Source: Delphinus delphis | Taxonomy: Eukaryota; Chordata; Mammalia; Artiodactyla; Delphinidae | Assembly: GCF_949987515.2 (NCBI RefSeq) | Contig: NC_082694.2 | Location: forward strand, 15,989,958 to 16,053,957 | Direction of reading: 5' to 3' | DNA: 64,000 bases | In this document: one piece after another, positions 1 to 10,039 of the stretch | How the letters are laid out: each line of letters opens with the position of its first letter | Numbering within the stretch: position 1 is the stretch's first letter | Made by a program: the position numbers and the translations under genes | Notes under the pieces: generated by a model | The model's database searches: none | Told to the model about the DNA's origin: nothing | Seen by the model: the letters and a program-made list of their open reading frames with translations, nothing else

Positions 1-609
1 CAACTAGCCCAGGAGAATGAGGCCCCTGCACGTAAGGATCCTAAAATGATTTTGGAGAAACACCCTTAAGTGAAAATGTATATGGTACTCACTCTTCTTT
101 TTTGTTCTCTAAAAATGACATACCTGTGTTTACTTTGTCATGGAAAGAAAGCCTGAGAAGACGCACGCCAAATTATTATCAAATATTTCTGGGAAGGGGG
201 ATAATTGAGAGGAGAGGGACAGTTTTGTTTTCTACTTTCTACATATTTTATTGTTTACAGCAAGCAGATGTGACTTATCTATATTTTCACACAATTAGTA
301 CATGAATATAGTTTCATAAAACTTCAAACAACAGAGATGCATCTTGAGAAAAAACTAAAAGTTTCTCTTCCCCCCACCTCCTTCCCACACCTCCCTCCAG
401 TTAATCACTGTTACTAGTTTGATGTACATCCTCCCAGACATCTTAGGCAGTTCTGTACACCTGTAAACACATATACAAATATTCAGGTTTACTTTCACGA
501 AAATAGAATTATACTGTTCATGTTATTGCGTGATATTTCATTTTTACAAGTTTTTGAAAGTCAGAAGGATTTTTTCATGTGGTCCATAAACATGTGAAAA
601 ACCTACCGT
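1..609. other. No gene seen; possible old L1 3'-UTR-like tract
   Basis: There are no splice-flanked or conserved reading frames here. From about 330 to 605 the text (C-rich stretch, then a 'gatgtacatcctcccagac'-like phrase and AT-rich runs) resembles an antisense 3' end of an old L1, but divergence is too high for a firm call. The first 300 bases show nothing recognisable. Confidence 0.4.
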
Positions 610-1100
610 ATTAGCCTCCCATGGTTTTGCTGTAACACATCACTGCAAACTGTGCCTTAAAACACCAGGAATGTATTCTCTCACTGTTCTCGAGGCCGGA
701 AGTCCGAAATGAGTTTCACTAAATCAAAATCAAGGTGTTGGCAGGGCCATGTTCCCTCTGAGGCTCCAGGGAGAATATACTTCTTGCCTCTTCCAGCTTC
801 TGGTAGCTGCCGGCATTCTTGCGATCTCATCACTCGTTTCTGCCTCTGTGGTCACATGGCCTTCTCGTTTGTCTTTGTCAAATCTCTCTGCCTCCTTCTT
901 ACAAGGAAGGACGCTGTGATGTCATTTAGGGCCCACCCAGATCATCCTGGATAATCTCCCCATCAAGATCATTAACTTAATCACACCTGCAAAGACCCCA
1001 TTTCCTTATAATCACACCTGCAAAGACCCCATTTCCTTATAAGGTAATATTCACAGGTTCCAGTGATTTGTACACTGATCTTTGGGAGTGAGCCATTATC
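610..1100 (+). repeat. LTR-like mammalian interspersed repeat, copy 1
   Basis: The segment reads like the widespread repeat containing 'tgctgtaaca...cactgcaaactg', 'ggaagtccgaaa', 'cttccagcttctgg' and 'cacatggccttctc', ending in a '...caaagaccccatttcc' tract. A second copy of the same family sits at 5985-6985. I recognise the family as common in mammals but cannot give it a certain name. It has no coding capacity. Confidence 0.6.
979..1041 (+). repeat. Tandem duplication of a 31-bp unit
   Basis: The phrase tcacacctgcaaagacccc starts at 981 and again at 1012, so a 31-bp block is present twice head to tail near the end of the interspersed repeat. It is a local slippage or unequal-exchange product and not a microsatellite. 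Confidence 0.85.
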
Positions 1101-1825
1101 AACCTACCATACCCATCAACCTCGAAGAAATACAAATTGAAACAGCACAGAGATACCATTTTTCATCTATCAGATTGGCAAAGGTAGAAAAGAATAGCAA
1201 CACCCAGCTTTGGCCCTTGTGCTGAGAAACATACAGCTGCTGGGCATACTCTTGTGTAACATTTCTGAAGGGAAGTTTGGCAATACCTATGAAAATTTTT
1301 AAAAAGTGTAAACCCTTTGACTCACCTCTGTGCTTCTAGGATTTTATACTAAGGAAATAACAAGGTACACTAGGAAGCCTGTAGAAGTGTCGTTATCACA
1401 GTGAAAAGCTAGAAATAACCTCAAGGTCCCCAAATAGGGAAATGTTAAATAAAATCATTTTATTTGGGACTTCCCTCCTGGCACAGTGGTTAAGAATCCG
1501 CCTGCCAATGCAGGGGACACGGGTTTGATCCCTGGTCCGGGAAGATCCCACGTGCTGCGGGGCAACGATGCCCATGTGCCACAACTACTCAGCCTGCGCT
1601 CAAGAGCCCGTGAACCACAACTACTGAGCCCGCGTGCCACAACTACTGAAGCCCACGTGCCTAGAGCCTGTTCTCCGCAACAAGAGAAGCCGCTGCAATG
1701 GGAAGCCCGCCCACAGCAACAAAGAGCAGCCCCCGCTCACCGCAACTAGAGAAAGGCTGCGTGCAGCAACGAAGACCCAACACAGCCAAAAAAATAATAA
1801 TTAAAAAAAATCATTTTATTTAACA
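1100..1825 (+). mobile_element. L1 (LINE-1) 3' ORF2 fragment, interrupted by a SINE
   Basis: Phrases such as 'gaaatacaaattgaaac', 'ataccatttttcatctatca' and 'attggcaaaggtagaaa' are those of the sense-strand 3' part of L1 ORF2. The frame is destroyed by stops. The long SINE at 1466-1806 splits it. It continues briefly after the SINE's target-site duplication. Confidence 0.75.
1466..1806 (+). mobile_element. CHR-family SINE, long form
   Basis: The head reads gggacttccctcctggc and the tail ends in gacccaacacagccaaaa. The 15-bp target-site duplication aaaatcattttattt is perfect (1451-1465 and 1807-1821). The long middle with repeated 'ccacaactactga' units identifies the long form. It is noncoding; the open frames through it are incidental. 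Confidence 0.93.
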
Positions 1826-1930
1826 TGATTTTTATATATTTTATTTAACATGGCGTGAAGGCCAGCAGGTCTCCCTGGGATCTGCAGTTGAACTAGATGG
1901 GGCAGAGGAAGATAAGAATGAAGGTCAGCT

Positions 1931-2107
1931 CACAGAAAACAAACTTATGATTACCAAAGAGGGAAGAGGGGGAGGGATAAATTAGGAGTTTGGGATTAAC
2001 GTATACACACTACTATATATAAAATAGATAAACAACAAGGGCCTACTGTATAGCACAGGGAACTATATTCAATATCTTATAATAACAATGAAAAAGAATC
2101 TGAAAAA

Positions 2108-2158
<51 letters not shown>

Positions 2159-2238
2159 TATGCCCGTATGAATCACTTTGCTCTACACCTGAAACTAACA
2201 TATTGTAAATCAACTAGAAGTCAATAATTTAAAAAAAA
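1931..2238 (+). mobile_element. 5'-truncated L1 3' end with internal (TA)n
   Basis: The copy runs from 'attaccaaagagg...' through 'atagcacagggaact' to 'gtaaatcaacta' and an A-rich end. It is flanked by near-identical ~15-bp duplications (gaatgaaggtcagct and gaatgagagtcagct). A (TA)n run at 2110-2150 followed by (CA)4 expands the usual short 'tatata' of this 3' end. Confidence 0.8.
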
Positions 2239-2460
2239 GAATGAGAGTCAGCTGATGCTGTGCCTGGGCACTACCACAGTAGTCACAGCTGTCCTTGTTT
2301 TACCTACTTGATAGGTTACAAATTCCCTGGGGCATAAATCATATCCTGTGCGTATGTAGCACTCCATCAATAGACGTTGAATTAATGAGCAAACGTATAA
2401 ATGAACTCACATCTTAGAGGAAGTCCTGAGGTGTTATAGAATGGTGGAAATAATAGTAAT

Positions 2461-2900
2461 GGCCATTATTCAGTCACTAATTTATACGTTAGTTTGAATG
2501 CAACAAATTATTGTTCACCTACTATGTGTCGGGTATTGTGCTAGGAGGCACTGGAAACAGCAATGGACAAAATAAAGCAAAACCAAATACTTGGGAGGAG
2601 GGATAAATTAGGAAGTTGGAATTAACATGTACACCCTACTATATATAAAATAGACAACCAACAAGGGCCTACTGTATAGCACAAGGAACTATACTCAATA
2701 TTTTGTAATAACCTATAAGGGAAAAGAATCTGAAAAAGAATCTATATCTATATCTGAATCACTGTGCTGTACACCTGAAATAACACGACATTGTAAATCA
2801 ACTATACTACAATTAAAAAAACAAACAAGCAAACAAAACCAAACACCGCTGTCCTCATGGAACTTATGTTGTAGTGGGGGAGAATTTATTCAACATCTAC
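2461..2900 (+). mobile_element. L2 (LINE-2) 3' fragment split by an L1 fragment
   Basis: The phrases 'cacctactatgtgtcgggt', 'tgctaggaggcactgg', then after the interruption 'cctcatggaacttatg' and 'gtagtgggggagaa' are consecutive parts of the L2 3' end. The L1 fragment at 2591-2834 divides them. This L2 is much older than its insert. Confidence 0.7.
2591..2834 (+). mobile_element. 5'-truncated L1 3' end inserted in L2
   Basis: It carries the same 3'-end sequence as 1931-2238 ('gcctactgtatagcac', 'ctgtacacctgaaa', 'aactatactacaatt'). The flanking duplications aaaaccaaatac and aaaaccaaacac mark retrotransposition. Confidence 0.8.
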
Positions 2901-3203
2901 TATGGTTTCTCTCAACTCTTGTCCCTTTGTCTGTTATCACTAATTTGGCCTTTACTGATATATATTGAACTGTGAATCATATTTTCATGTATGTGTGTGC
3001 CGCCTCTAGAGCCAACTCTTATACTGAGTGGACATTGCACAATAGATTGGCCAGGGGTGAGTAGAGGGAGGGGACTAGTTAAGGGGTTAATGTAATTGTT
3101 TCGGCTTGATCTGAACTAGGGTGGGCCAGTGAGAATGGATTGAGGGGAGGGATCTGGGGCTCTAAGAAAATTTATAAGGAAAGGTCAAAAGAACTTGCAT
3201 ATT
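2901..3203. other. Unique sequence, no gene seen
   Basis: This is AT-rich to mixed sequence between the L2 fragment and the next SINE. I see no reading frame, repeat or regulatory motif that I can support. Confidence 0.5.
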
Positions 3204-3404
3204 GGGCTTCCCTGGTGGCGCAGTGGTTGAGAGTCCGCCTGCCGATGCAGGGGACACGAGTTCGTGCCCCGGTCCGGGAAGATCCCACACGCCACGGAGC
3301 GGCTGGGCCCGTGAGCCGTGGCCGCTGAGCCTGCGCGTCCGGAGCCTGTGCTCGGCAACGGGAGAGGCCACAACAGCGAGAGGCCCGCGTACCGCAAAAA
3401 AAAA
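3204..3404 (+). mobile_element. CHR-2-like SINE
   Basis: This is a complete ~200-bp copy from gggcttccctggtggcgc to accgc plus a short A tail. The flanks repeat 'aacttgcata' / 'gacttgcata' as the target-site duplication. The tRNA-like B-box region (gagttcgtgcc) is present with one change. Confidence 0.93.
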
Positions 3405-4989
3405 GGACTTGCATACTGAGGAAAGGGGGATCTTCTAGGGTGACTCGGGTTCTAAGCCAAGGATGACTGAGAGAACTATACGTCACCGACTTAAAGAAAA
3501 CCAGGAGGGGCTTTGGGGTTATTGGTAAGGAGGGAAGATTTTTATTAAGTTAATTTTTATTGAAGTTAAACATACATGCACAAAACTGCAAAAAAGTAAG
3601 TGCACAGCTGAATGAATTTTCACAAATGGAACACGTCTGTGTAACCCCCACCAAGAAGAAGATTTAGAACGTTAAGAACAATCTTCATGCTCTTCTCAGT
3701 CTTTACCTTTCCCTAAAAGTAGTCCCGAATCTGATACATATCACCATAGACTAGTTTTGCCTGTTTTTGAACTTCATATAAGAGGAATCATACAGTATTT
3801 TTATCTTCTTTTGCATAACCTTATTTCTGTGAGATTCATCCGTGTTATTGCACGTAGCAGTAGTTTTTCTTTTCTTTTTTGAGTTGCTGTATAAATTATG
3901 TCATATGAACACACCACAATTTCTGTACCCATTGTTTTGTTGATGGATGTTTGAGTATTTTCACATTTTTTGGCCACATGATGCTGCTATGAGCATTGTT
4001 CTCTACATTGTTGGATACTCACTTCCATTGAGTCCTAGGAGTGTAATTGCTTTATCTTGGGATAGGCATTTGTTCAGCTTTGTTAGATTTTGCCAATGAA
4101 TTTTCCAAAATGGTCATACACCAATTTACACTTCCACTAATAGTATACAATAGTTCCATTCCTCCACATTCTTGTCCATACCTGGTCTTGTCAGTATATA
4201 TTTTAATAGCTTTAGCCATTCTGGTTGGTGTATATTAGTAACTCATTATGATTTTAATTTATATTTCCCCAAAGACTAATTTTGTTGACTACCTTTTCAT
4301 ATGCTTCTTGGTTATTTGGATATTTTCTTTTATGAAGTAACTGTTCAAGACTTTTGCCTATCTTTCTCTTGGGTTGCCTGTTTTTTTCTTATGGATTTGT
4401 ATGAGTTCTTTATATATTCTGGATATGAGGATCTTGTCAGACATGTCTAATACAAATATTTTCTTCTAGCCTGTGGCTTGCCTTTTTACTCTGCTAATGA
4501 TGTCATGTGAGGAATAGAAATCTTAAGTGTAATATAGTCCGCTTTATCATTCTTTCCCTTTATCTTAGTGCTTTTGGGTCCTGTTTAAGAAATCTTTGCT
4601 CACACCGAAGTCATGAATATATTCTCTATTATGTCCTAGAAACTATATTGTTTTACATTAAGTTCAGATCTATAATCAATCTGAAATATATCTTTGTGTA
4701 TGGCTTGAATTAGAGGTCACGGTCCTCCCCTCCATATGTATGGTTGCCAATGCCATCCTTTCCCCTTTCATTGCAGTGGCACCTTTATCATAAGTGTAAG
4801 TGTGGGTCTGTCTCTAGATTTTTCCCTTAGTCTATCTGCCTAAACTGGCACCCATGACACATTATAGATGTGTAACAAGTATTGAAATCTGTTAGTGAAA
4901 GTCCTTTGACTGTTCTTCAAGATCATCTATGCTATTTTTGGCCTTTTAAATGCCATATTGTTTTATAATGTAGGTTTTATTATTATTAC

Positions 4990-5520
4990 TGATGTATAAT
5001 GAGGCCAACAGATCAGGAGATGGCTTCCTTTGAAAAGATAGTTTGTTACTCACAGTCCCAAGAGGGTGGGACATGCCAGCCTACCCAGGGCCACATGGAG
5101 AAACACCAGGGTTCATTAGGAGGCAGAAGGAACAGGGAGAAAGCATGGGCAAGAATCTTTTTTGTGGTTTTCATGGGAAAGAAGAGGAGAGGCAGGGTAA
5201 GCAGGCTAAGCAGGTTTGGGACTGGCTTGCTTGAATAATTTCAGCAAGCTTTGGTGTATAGACTCTGTCTTGAGTTACCTGGTACCTGGCTCTGGGATCA
5301 TTTGGGCAAGGAAGTATTGGCCTAGAGTAGAAGAGCCCGGTGAGAGCCTAGTAAAGATGGTGGCTGTGGGGGTATGGGTGTTGCATTGTTTGATTTGGAC
5401 ACGAAAGGCTCGTTCATAGGAGGGTCATTTGCTATCTCTAGGAATTAGCTTGCCTTGGGAGGGCAGTCTCTCCTGGATTAGCGAGGCCCCCGAGATATGA
5501 AAACGGCATGAAATATAGAA
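4990..5520. repeat. Unassigned ~530-bp insert within the L1, LTR-like
   Basis: The L1 text stops near 4980 and resumes near 5535. Between them lies a GC-richer block containing 'cacagtcccaagagggtggg' and 'cacatggagaaacacc', not L1-like. It has the length and composition of a solo LTR but I cannot place its family and saw no clear target-site duplication. The frames of 60-80 codons in it look incidental. Confidence 0.45.
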
Positions 5521-5984
5521 AATAAAAAACATGATTAATACACATATAAATTTTAGAATCAGCATGTTAATTTCCACAAAAAAGATCTGCTGGAATTTTT
5601 TTATTGGCTTTGTATACTGAATCTATTGATCAATTTGGAAAGAATTAATATCCTATAATATTAAGTCTTCCCATTGATGAAACCAGAAAATTTTTACTTT
5701 TTCATATTAATTGAGGTTTTCTTTAATTTCTGTGGGTGATAATTTTTAGTTTTCTATGTAGAAACGTGCATATCTTTTGTTCAACTTATTGCTAGGTATT
5801 TTCTATATTTTAATATTATCTAAATTGTATCTTTTATTTCATTTTCTCATTATTTATTGCTGGTATGTAGAAATACAATTGATTTTTGTTATATTGAGCT
5901 TGTGTTATATTGAGCTTGTGTTATAAAATGAGTTGGTAATTATTCCTGCTTTCTCTATTCAATGGAATAGTTTATATAAGATTG

Positions 5985-6985
5985 TATATTAGTATCCTAG
6001 GGCTGCCCTAACAAAGTGCCACAAACTGGGTGGATTAAAACAACAGAAATGTATTCTTTCACAGGTCTGGAGGCTGGAAGTCCAAAATTAAGGTGTCAGC
6101 AGAGTTAGCTCCTTCTAAGGGCTCTGAGAGAGAGTCTGTTCTCTGGGTCTGTGGTGAATTTTGTGTCAGCGTGACTGGACCACAGGGTGCCCAGATTAAA
6201 TATTATTTCTGGGTGTGTCCGTGAGGGTACTTCTGGATGAGATTTGCATTTGAATTGGTGGACTCAGTAAAGCAGATTTCCCTTCCTAATGTGGGTGGGC
6301 ATCATCTAATCCACTGAGGGTCTGAATAGATCAAAAATCAGGGGACAGGAGGATTCGGTCCCTTCCAGCCTGCCTGTTCAGCTAGAATATTGGCCTTCTC
6401 CGACCCTTGGACTGGGGTTTACACCATCAGCTCCCCTGGTCCTCAGGCCTTCAGACTTGGATTGGAATTATACCACTAGCTTTCCTGGGTCTCTAGCTTA
6501 TAGATGGTAGAGGGTGGGTCTTAGCCTCGATAATCACTAGAACCAATTCCTCATAATACATCTCTCTTTTTCTCTCTCTCTGTATCTATTTATCTAGAGA
6601 TAGATCGATTGATCTAACAATTTATCTATGTCTACAACTATTTGTATTCCTATTGATTCTGTTTTCTTTGGAGAACCCTAACTAATATACATTTCTCCCC
6701 TAGCTTCTGGTGATGGCCAGCAATCCTTGTTGTTCCTTGTCTTGTAGACACACCAATCTAATCTCTGCCCTCATCTTCACATGGCATTCTCTGTGTCTTC
6801 ACATGGCTGTCTTCTTATAAAGACTCAAGTCATACTGGATTTGGGGCTCATCCTACTCCAATGTGATCTCATCTATAACTAATTACATCTGCAATGACCC
6901 TATTTCCAAACGAAGTCACACTTTGAGATACGAGGGGTTAGAACAACAACAGATCTTTTTGGGGGAACACAATCCCCCAAATTGT
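5985..6985 (+). repeat. LTR-like interspersed repeat, copy 2, split by another repeat
   Basis: The first part (5985-6150) reads 'cctagggctgccctaacaaa...ccacaaactgggtgg...ggaagtccaaaa'. The second part (6693-6985) continues with 'cttctggtgatggccagca...cttcacatgg...acatctgcaatgacc' and ends near 'gggggaacacaat'. The two halves join into the same family as 610-1100. The middle is a separate insertion. Confidence 0.65.
6150..6692 (+). repeat. Second interspersed repeat nested inside 5985-6985
   Basis: It begins near 'gtctgtggtgaattttgtgt' with 'gactggaccacagggtgccc' and ends at 'tttggagaaccctaactaat'. This is a different common mammalian repeat whose family name I will not guess. It contains a short (TC)n and a gata-like stretch at about 6565-6620. 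Its position inside the other repeat dates it as younger. Confidence 0.6.
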
Positions 6986-7107
6986 ATTATTTTTTCCTTA
7001 AAAGTCTGAAAGAACTGATCAGTGAAGCCACATGGGCTTGGAGTTTGTATTGTGGGAAATTTTGAAATTATGGGTTCTACTCCTTTAATAATAATAGAAC
7101 TATTCAG

Positions 7108-7237
7108 GGACTTCCCTGGCAGCCCAGAGGTTAGGACTCGGCGCTTTCACTGCCGTGGGCCTGGGTTTGATCCCTAGTCGGGAAACTAAGATCCCACAAG
7201 CCATGCAGTGTGGTCAAAAAATAAATATAAATAAATA
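7108..7237 (+). mobile_element. CHR-family SINE, short form
   Basis: The head is ggacttccctggcagccc and the tail ataaatataaataaat. The perfect 10-bp target-site duplication aactattcag occurs at 7098-7107 and 7238-7247. Confidence 0.9.
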
Positions 7238-7439
7238 AACTATTCAGATTTTTCAGCTCTTATTATGTCAGTTTTCATAGTTTTTCAAGGAATCTGTCCA
7301 TTCATCTAAATTTTCAAACTTATTGGCAGAGTTCTTCAAAATATCCTCTTACTTTTTAAATGTCAATATGTTTAATATCTGATGTTCCCCTTTCACTACT
7401 ATGATATACCTTCTCTCTTGAAAAGTATATCACCTAGGG

Positions 7440-7660
7440 CAGCGGTCCCCAACCTTTTTGGCACCAGGGACTGGTTTCATGGAAGACAGTTTTTCCACGG
7501 GGTGGGGGTGGAGGGTGGGGGGTGCGGAATTGTTCAGGCGATGGGGAGCGGCAGATGAAGCTTCGCTCACTCGCCCACCGCTCACCTCCTGCTGTGCAGA
7601 CCAGTGCCGCACAGGCTGCGGACCGCTAACAGTCCACAGCCCAGGGGTTGGGGACCCCTA
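7440..7660 (+). mobile_element. Nonautonomous hAT-like DNA transposon
   Basis: The ends are inverted copies: cagcggtccccaacc at 7440 and ggttggggacccct at the right end. Both flanks carry a 'ctaggg'-like sequence, consistent with an 8-bp hAT target duplication. The interior includes 'gcaccagggactggtttc' and 'gcgatggggagcggc', a recurrent mammalian element. At ~220 bp it carries no transposase. Confidence 0.75.
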
Positions 7661-7665
7661 TCTAG

Positions 7666-7885
7666 GGGACTTACCTGGTGGCCCAGTGGGTAAGACTCCG
7701 TGATCCCAATGTAGGGGGACCGCGTTTGATCCCCGGTTGAGGAACTAGATGCTGCAACTAAGAGTTCGAATGCTGCAACTGAGAAGTTCGCATGCCCCAA
7801 CTAAGAAGTCCGCATGCTGCAACTAAAGATCCCGCATGCAGCAACTAAGACCTGGCACAGCCTAAATAAATAAATATTTTTTAAA
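7666..7885 (+). mobile_element. CHR-family SINE, medium-length divergent copy
   Basis: The head is ggacttacctggtggccc. The middle is made of several 'atgctgcaactaagag'-like units, then 'gacctggcacagcc' and a TAAA tail. The repeated units and high divergence suggest an older subfamily. Confidence 0.8.
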
Positions 7886-8410
7886 AATCACCTAATTTCC
7901 AAACATTTGGAGATTTTCAAATTTTCCTTTTCCTTTTTTAAGTTGTTTTTTAACTTAAAAGCACGGAGATTCTGCAGTTGTTGGTGCAATATTCTATGTA
8001 TGTCAAGTTTGTGAATTGCATTGTTCAAGTCTTTTGTATCCTTGTTGATTTTGTGTGCCTTGTTCTATCACTTAGAGGAAGAGATATGTTAAAATTGCCA
8101 GCTATGTTTGTAGTTTTTGTCAATTTCTCCTTTTAGTTATGTTTTTTTCCTGCATAGATTCTGAAGCTATGTTATTAGGCAAATACAAATTTGAATTATT
8201 ATATCTTTCTCTTTTTAATTATGAAATGTCTCTCATATTTCTAGTAATATTATTTTTTAAAGTTTGCTTTGTCGAATATTACTATAGACGAAGCAGCTTT
8301 CTTTAGGTTAGTGTTTTCACCTTTACCTTCTTTTATCCTTTTACTTTCAACACACTGTATCCTCATGTTACAGGTGTAGCTTTTGTAAGAAGCATAGAGT
8401 TACTTTTTTA

Positions 8411-8723
8411 AAAAAAAATATTTAATTTATTTATTTTTGGCTGTTTTAGGTCTCCGTTGCTGCGCTCACGCTTTCTCTAGTTGTGGTGAACAGGGGCTAC
8501 TCTTCATTTTGGTGTGTGGGCTTCTCATTGCGGTGGCTTCTCTTGTTGTGGAGCATGGGCTCTAGGGCTTGGGCTTCAGTAGTTGTGGTGTGCAGGCTCA
8601 GTAGTTGTGGTGCACGGGCTTAGTTGCTCCGTGGCACATGGGATCTGCCCGGACCAGGGCTGGAACCCGTGTCCCCTTCATTGGTAGGTGGATTCCCAAC
8701 CACTGTGCCACCAGGGAAGTCCC
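8411..8723 (-). mobile_element. CHR-family SINE, long form, antisense
   Basis: The T-rich left end followed by 'ggctgttttaggtctccg' and ending 'gccaccagggaagtccc' is the reverse complement of the long form. The flanks carry 'agagttactttttta' and 'atagttactttttaa' as target-site duplication. Confidence 0.9.
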
Positions 8724-8770
8724 TATAGTTACTTTTTAAAAATACAATCTAAGAATTTTATCTTTAAATT

Positions 8771-8900
8771 TGTTTTTGTTTTTGGTTTTTTTTGGCCACA
8801 CCGAGTGGCTTGTGGGATCTTAGTTCCCCAACCAGGGATTGAATCCATACCCTCAGTAGTGAAAGTGCAGAGTCCTAACCACTGGACCACCAGGGAATTC
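8771..8900 (-). mobile_element. CHR-family SINE, short form, antisense
   Basis: It contains 'tttggccacaccgagtggc' and ends 'ccaccagggaattc'. The flanks repeat 'ctttaaatttg' / 'tctaaatttg'. It lies only ~48 bp from the preceding SINE, in the same orientation. Confidence 0.88.
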
Positions 8901-9227
8901 TCTAAATTTGGAGTATTTAGATAATATACATTTGATAAAAGTATGAATACATTTGATTTTGATCTATCATCTTAAAGCATTTATTTTCTCATTTGTTCTT
9001 TAATATTTTTCTCCTTTATGGTTCATTACTTTGTTAGTAATACATGCTTTAATGATTCTGTGAATGTCATCCTAGAGATGACAACACGCATCCCTGAATT
9101 ACTAGAGTATACCTTAAATTAGTACTTTTACCATGTCTCAGCTAACCCTAGTACAGCTTAATTCCATTATCTTCTGTCTGCTTTTTGTGCTATTGCAGTC
9201 ATGTATTTTAATTCTACATATATTTTA

Positions 9228-9449
9228 TTTTTAATTTTTATTTTTTTATTTTTTTTGTGGTACACGGGCCTCTCACCGCTGTGGCCTCTCCCGTTGTGGA
9301 GCACAGGCTCCGGACGCGCAGACTCAGCGGCCATGGCTCACGGGCTTAGCCGCTCCGCGGCATGTGGGATCCTCCCGGACCGGGGCACGAACCCGTGTCC
9401 CCTGCATCGGCAGGAGGACTCTCAACCACTGCGCCACCAGGGAAGCCCT
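9228..9449 (-). mobile_element. CHR-2-like SINE, antisense
   Basis: This is a full copy from the T-rich tail and 'gtggtacacgggcctctc' to 'gccaccagggaagccc'. The target-site duplication is ctacatatatttta (9214-9227 and from 9450). Confidence 0.93.
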
Positions 9450-9619
9450 CTACATATATTTTAAACCACACCAAATATTAGGTTATTGTTTCAAACATCA
9501 GTAGTCATTTCTACTTATTTACCCATATACTTACCTATGCTGATGCCTTTCATTACTTCCTATTTTATCGTGCTCTTACTTGGAATCATTCTTCTTCTGC
9601 CTGAAGAATCTCCCTTTGG

Positions 9620-9733
9620 GGAATTCCCTAGTGGTCCAGTGGTTAGTACTCAGTGCTTTCACTCCTGGGGCCAGGTTCAATCCCTGGTCAGGGAACTAAG
9701 ATCCCACAAGCTGGGCAGTGCGGCCAAAAAAAA
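9620..9733 (+). mobile_element. CHR-family SINE, short form
   Basis: The head is ggaattccctagtggtcc, with a 'ggttcaatccctggtcag' B-box-like part and a 'gcggccaaaaaaaa' tail. Confidence 0.87.
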
Positions 9734-9734
9734 G

Positions 9735-10039
9735 TTCCCACAGAATAAAGTCATGGTAATGATTAAATGACATAAACATTTAATAAAGCTTAGCACCATA
9801 CCAGTTATACAGTAAGCATTCAATAAATATTAGTTTAAAAAACGAAAAAGAAATTCCCTTTGTTTCTCCCAGAGGAGGTCTGCTGGCAATAAATTCTCAA
9901 AGTTTTTGGTTTTCTGTAGTTGCCTTTACTTTGCCTTCAACTTCATTTCAGTTCCAAAGTGAACATGTCTGTCTGTCAAAGCCTGGGTTGTATATCCTGT
10001 ATCACAACTGCAAGGGAGACTGGGAGAGTGAGAGCAACA
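9735..10039. repeat. MIR-like tract and residual L1-like sequence
   Basis: About 9745-9835 ('gtaatgattaaatgacataa', 'gtaagcattcaataaatatt') matches the end of a MIR or L2-type element. The following ~200 bp ('tctgctggcaataaattctc') resemble antisense L1. No gene is seen. Confidence 0.45.

Larger units (their letters stand above)
3540..9600 (-). mobile_element. Old antisense L1, heavily interrupted
   Basis: Antisense L1 text is read in order along the plus strand. The 3'-UTR-like part lies at 3540-4250 and the distal ORF2 at 4260-4980 and 5520-5985, where the 'ttttagaatcagcatgtt' phrase occurs. More proximal ORF2 is at 6990-7440 and 7890-8400, and further sequence at 8930-9220 and possibly 9450-9620. 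Inserts are an unassigned ~530-bp block, two nested LTR-like repeats, a hAT-like element and several SINEs. All frames are broken. Confidence 0.7.

Noticed and set aside
3140..3486. Several overlapping frames of 62-104 codons on both strands
   Set aside because: They are translations of a CHR-2-like SINE. The same peptide text recurs at every other CHR-2-like copy (9.2, 17.3, 20.5, 21.2, 32.0, 35.2, 37.5, 41.8, 42.4 and 51.0 kb), which shows repeat origin, not a protein family.
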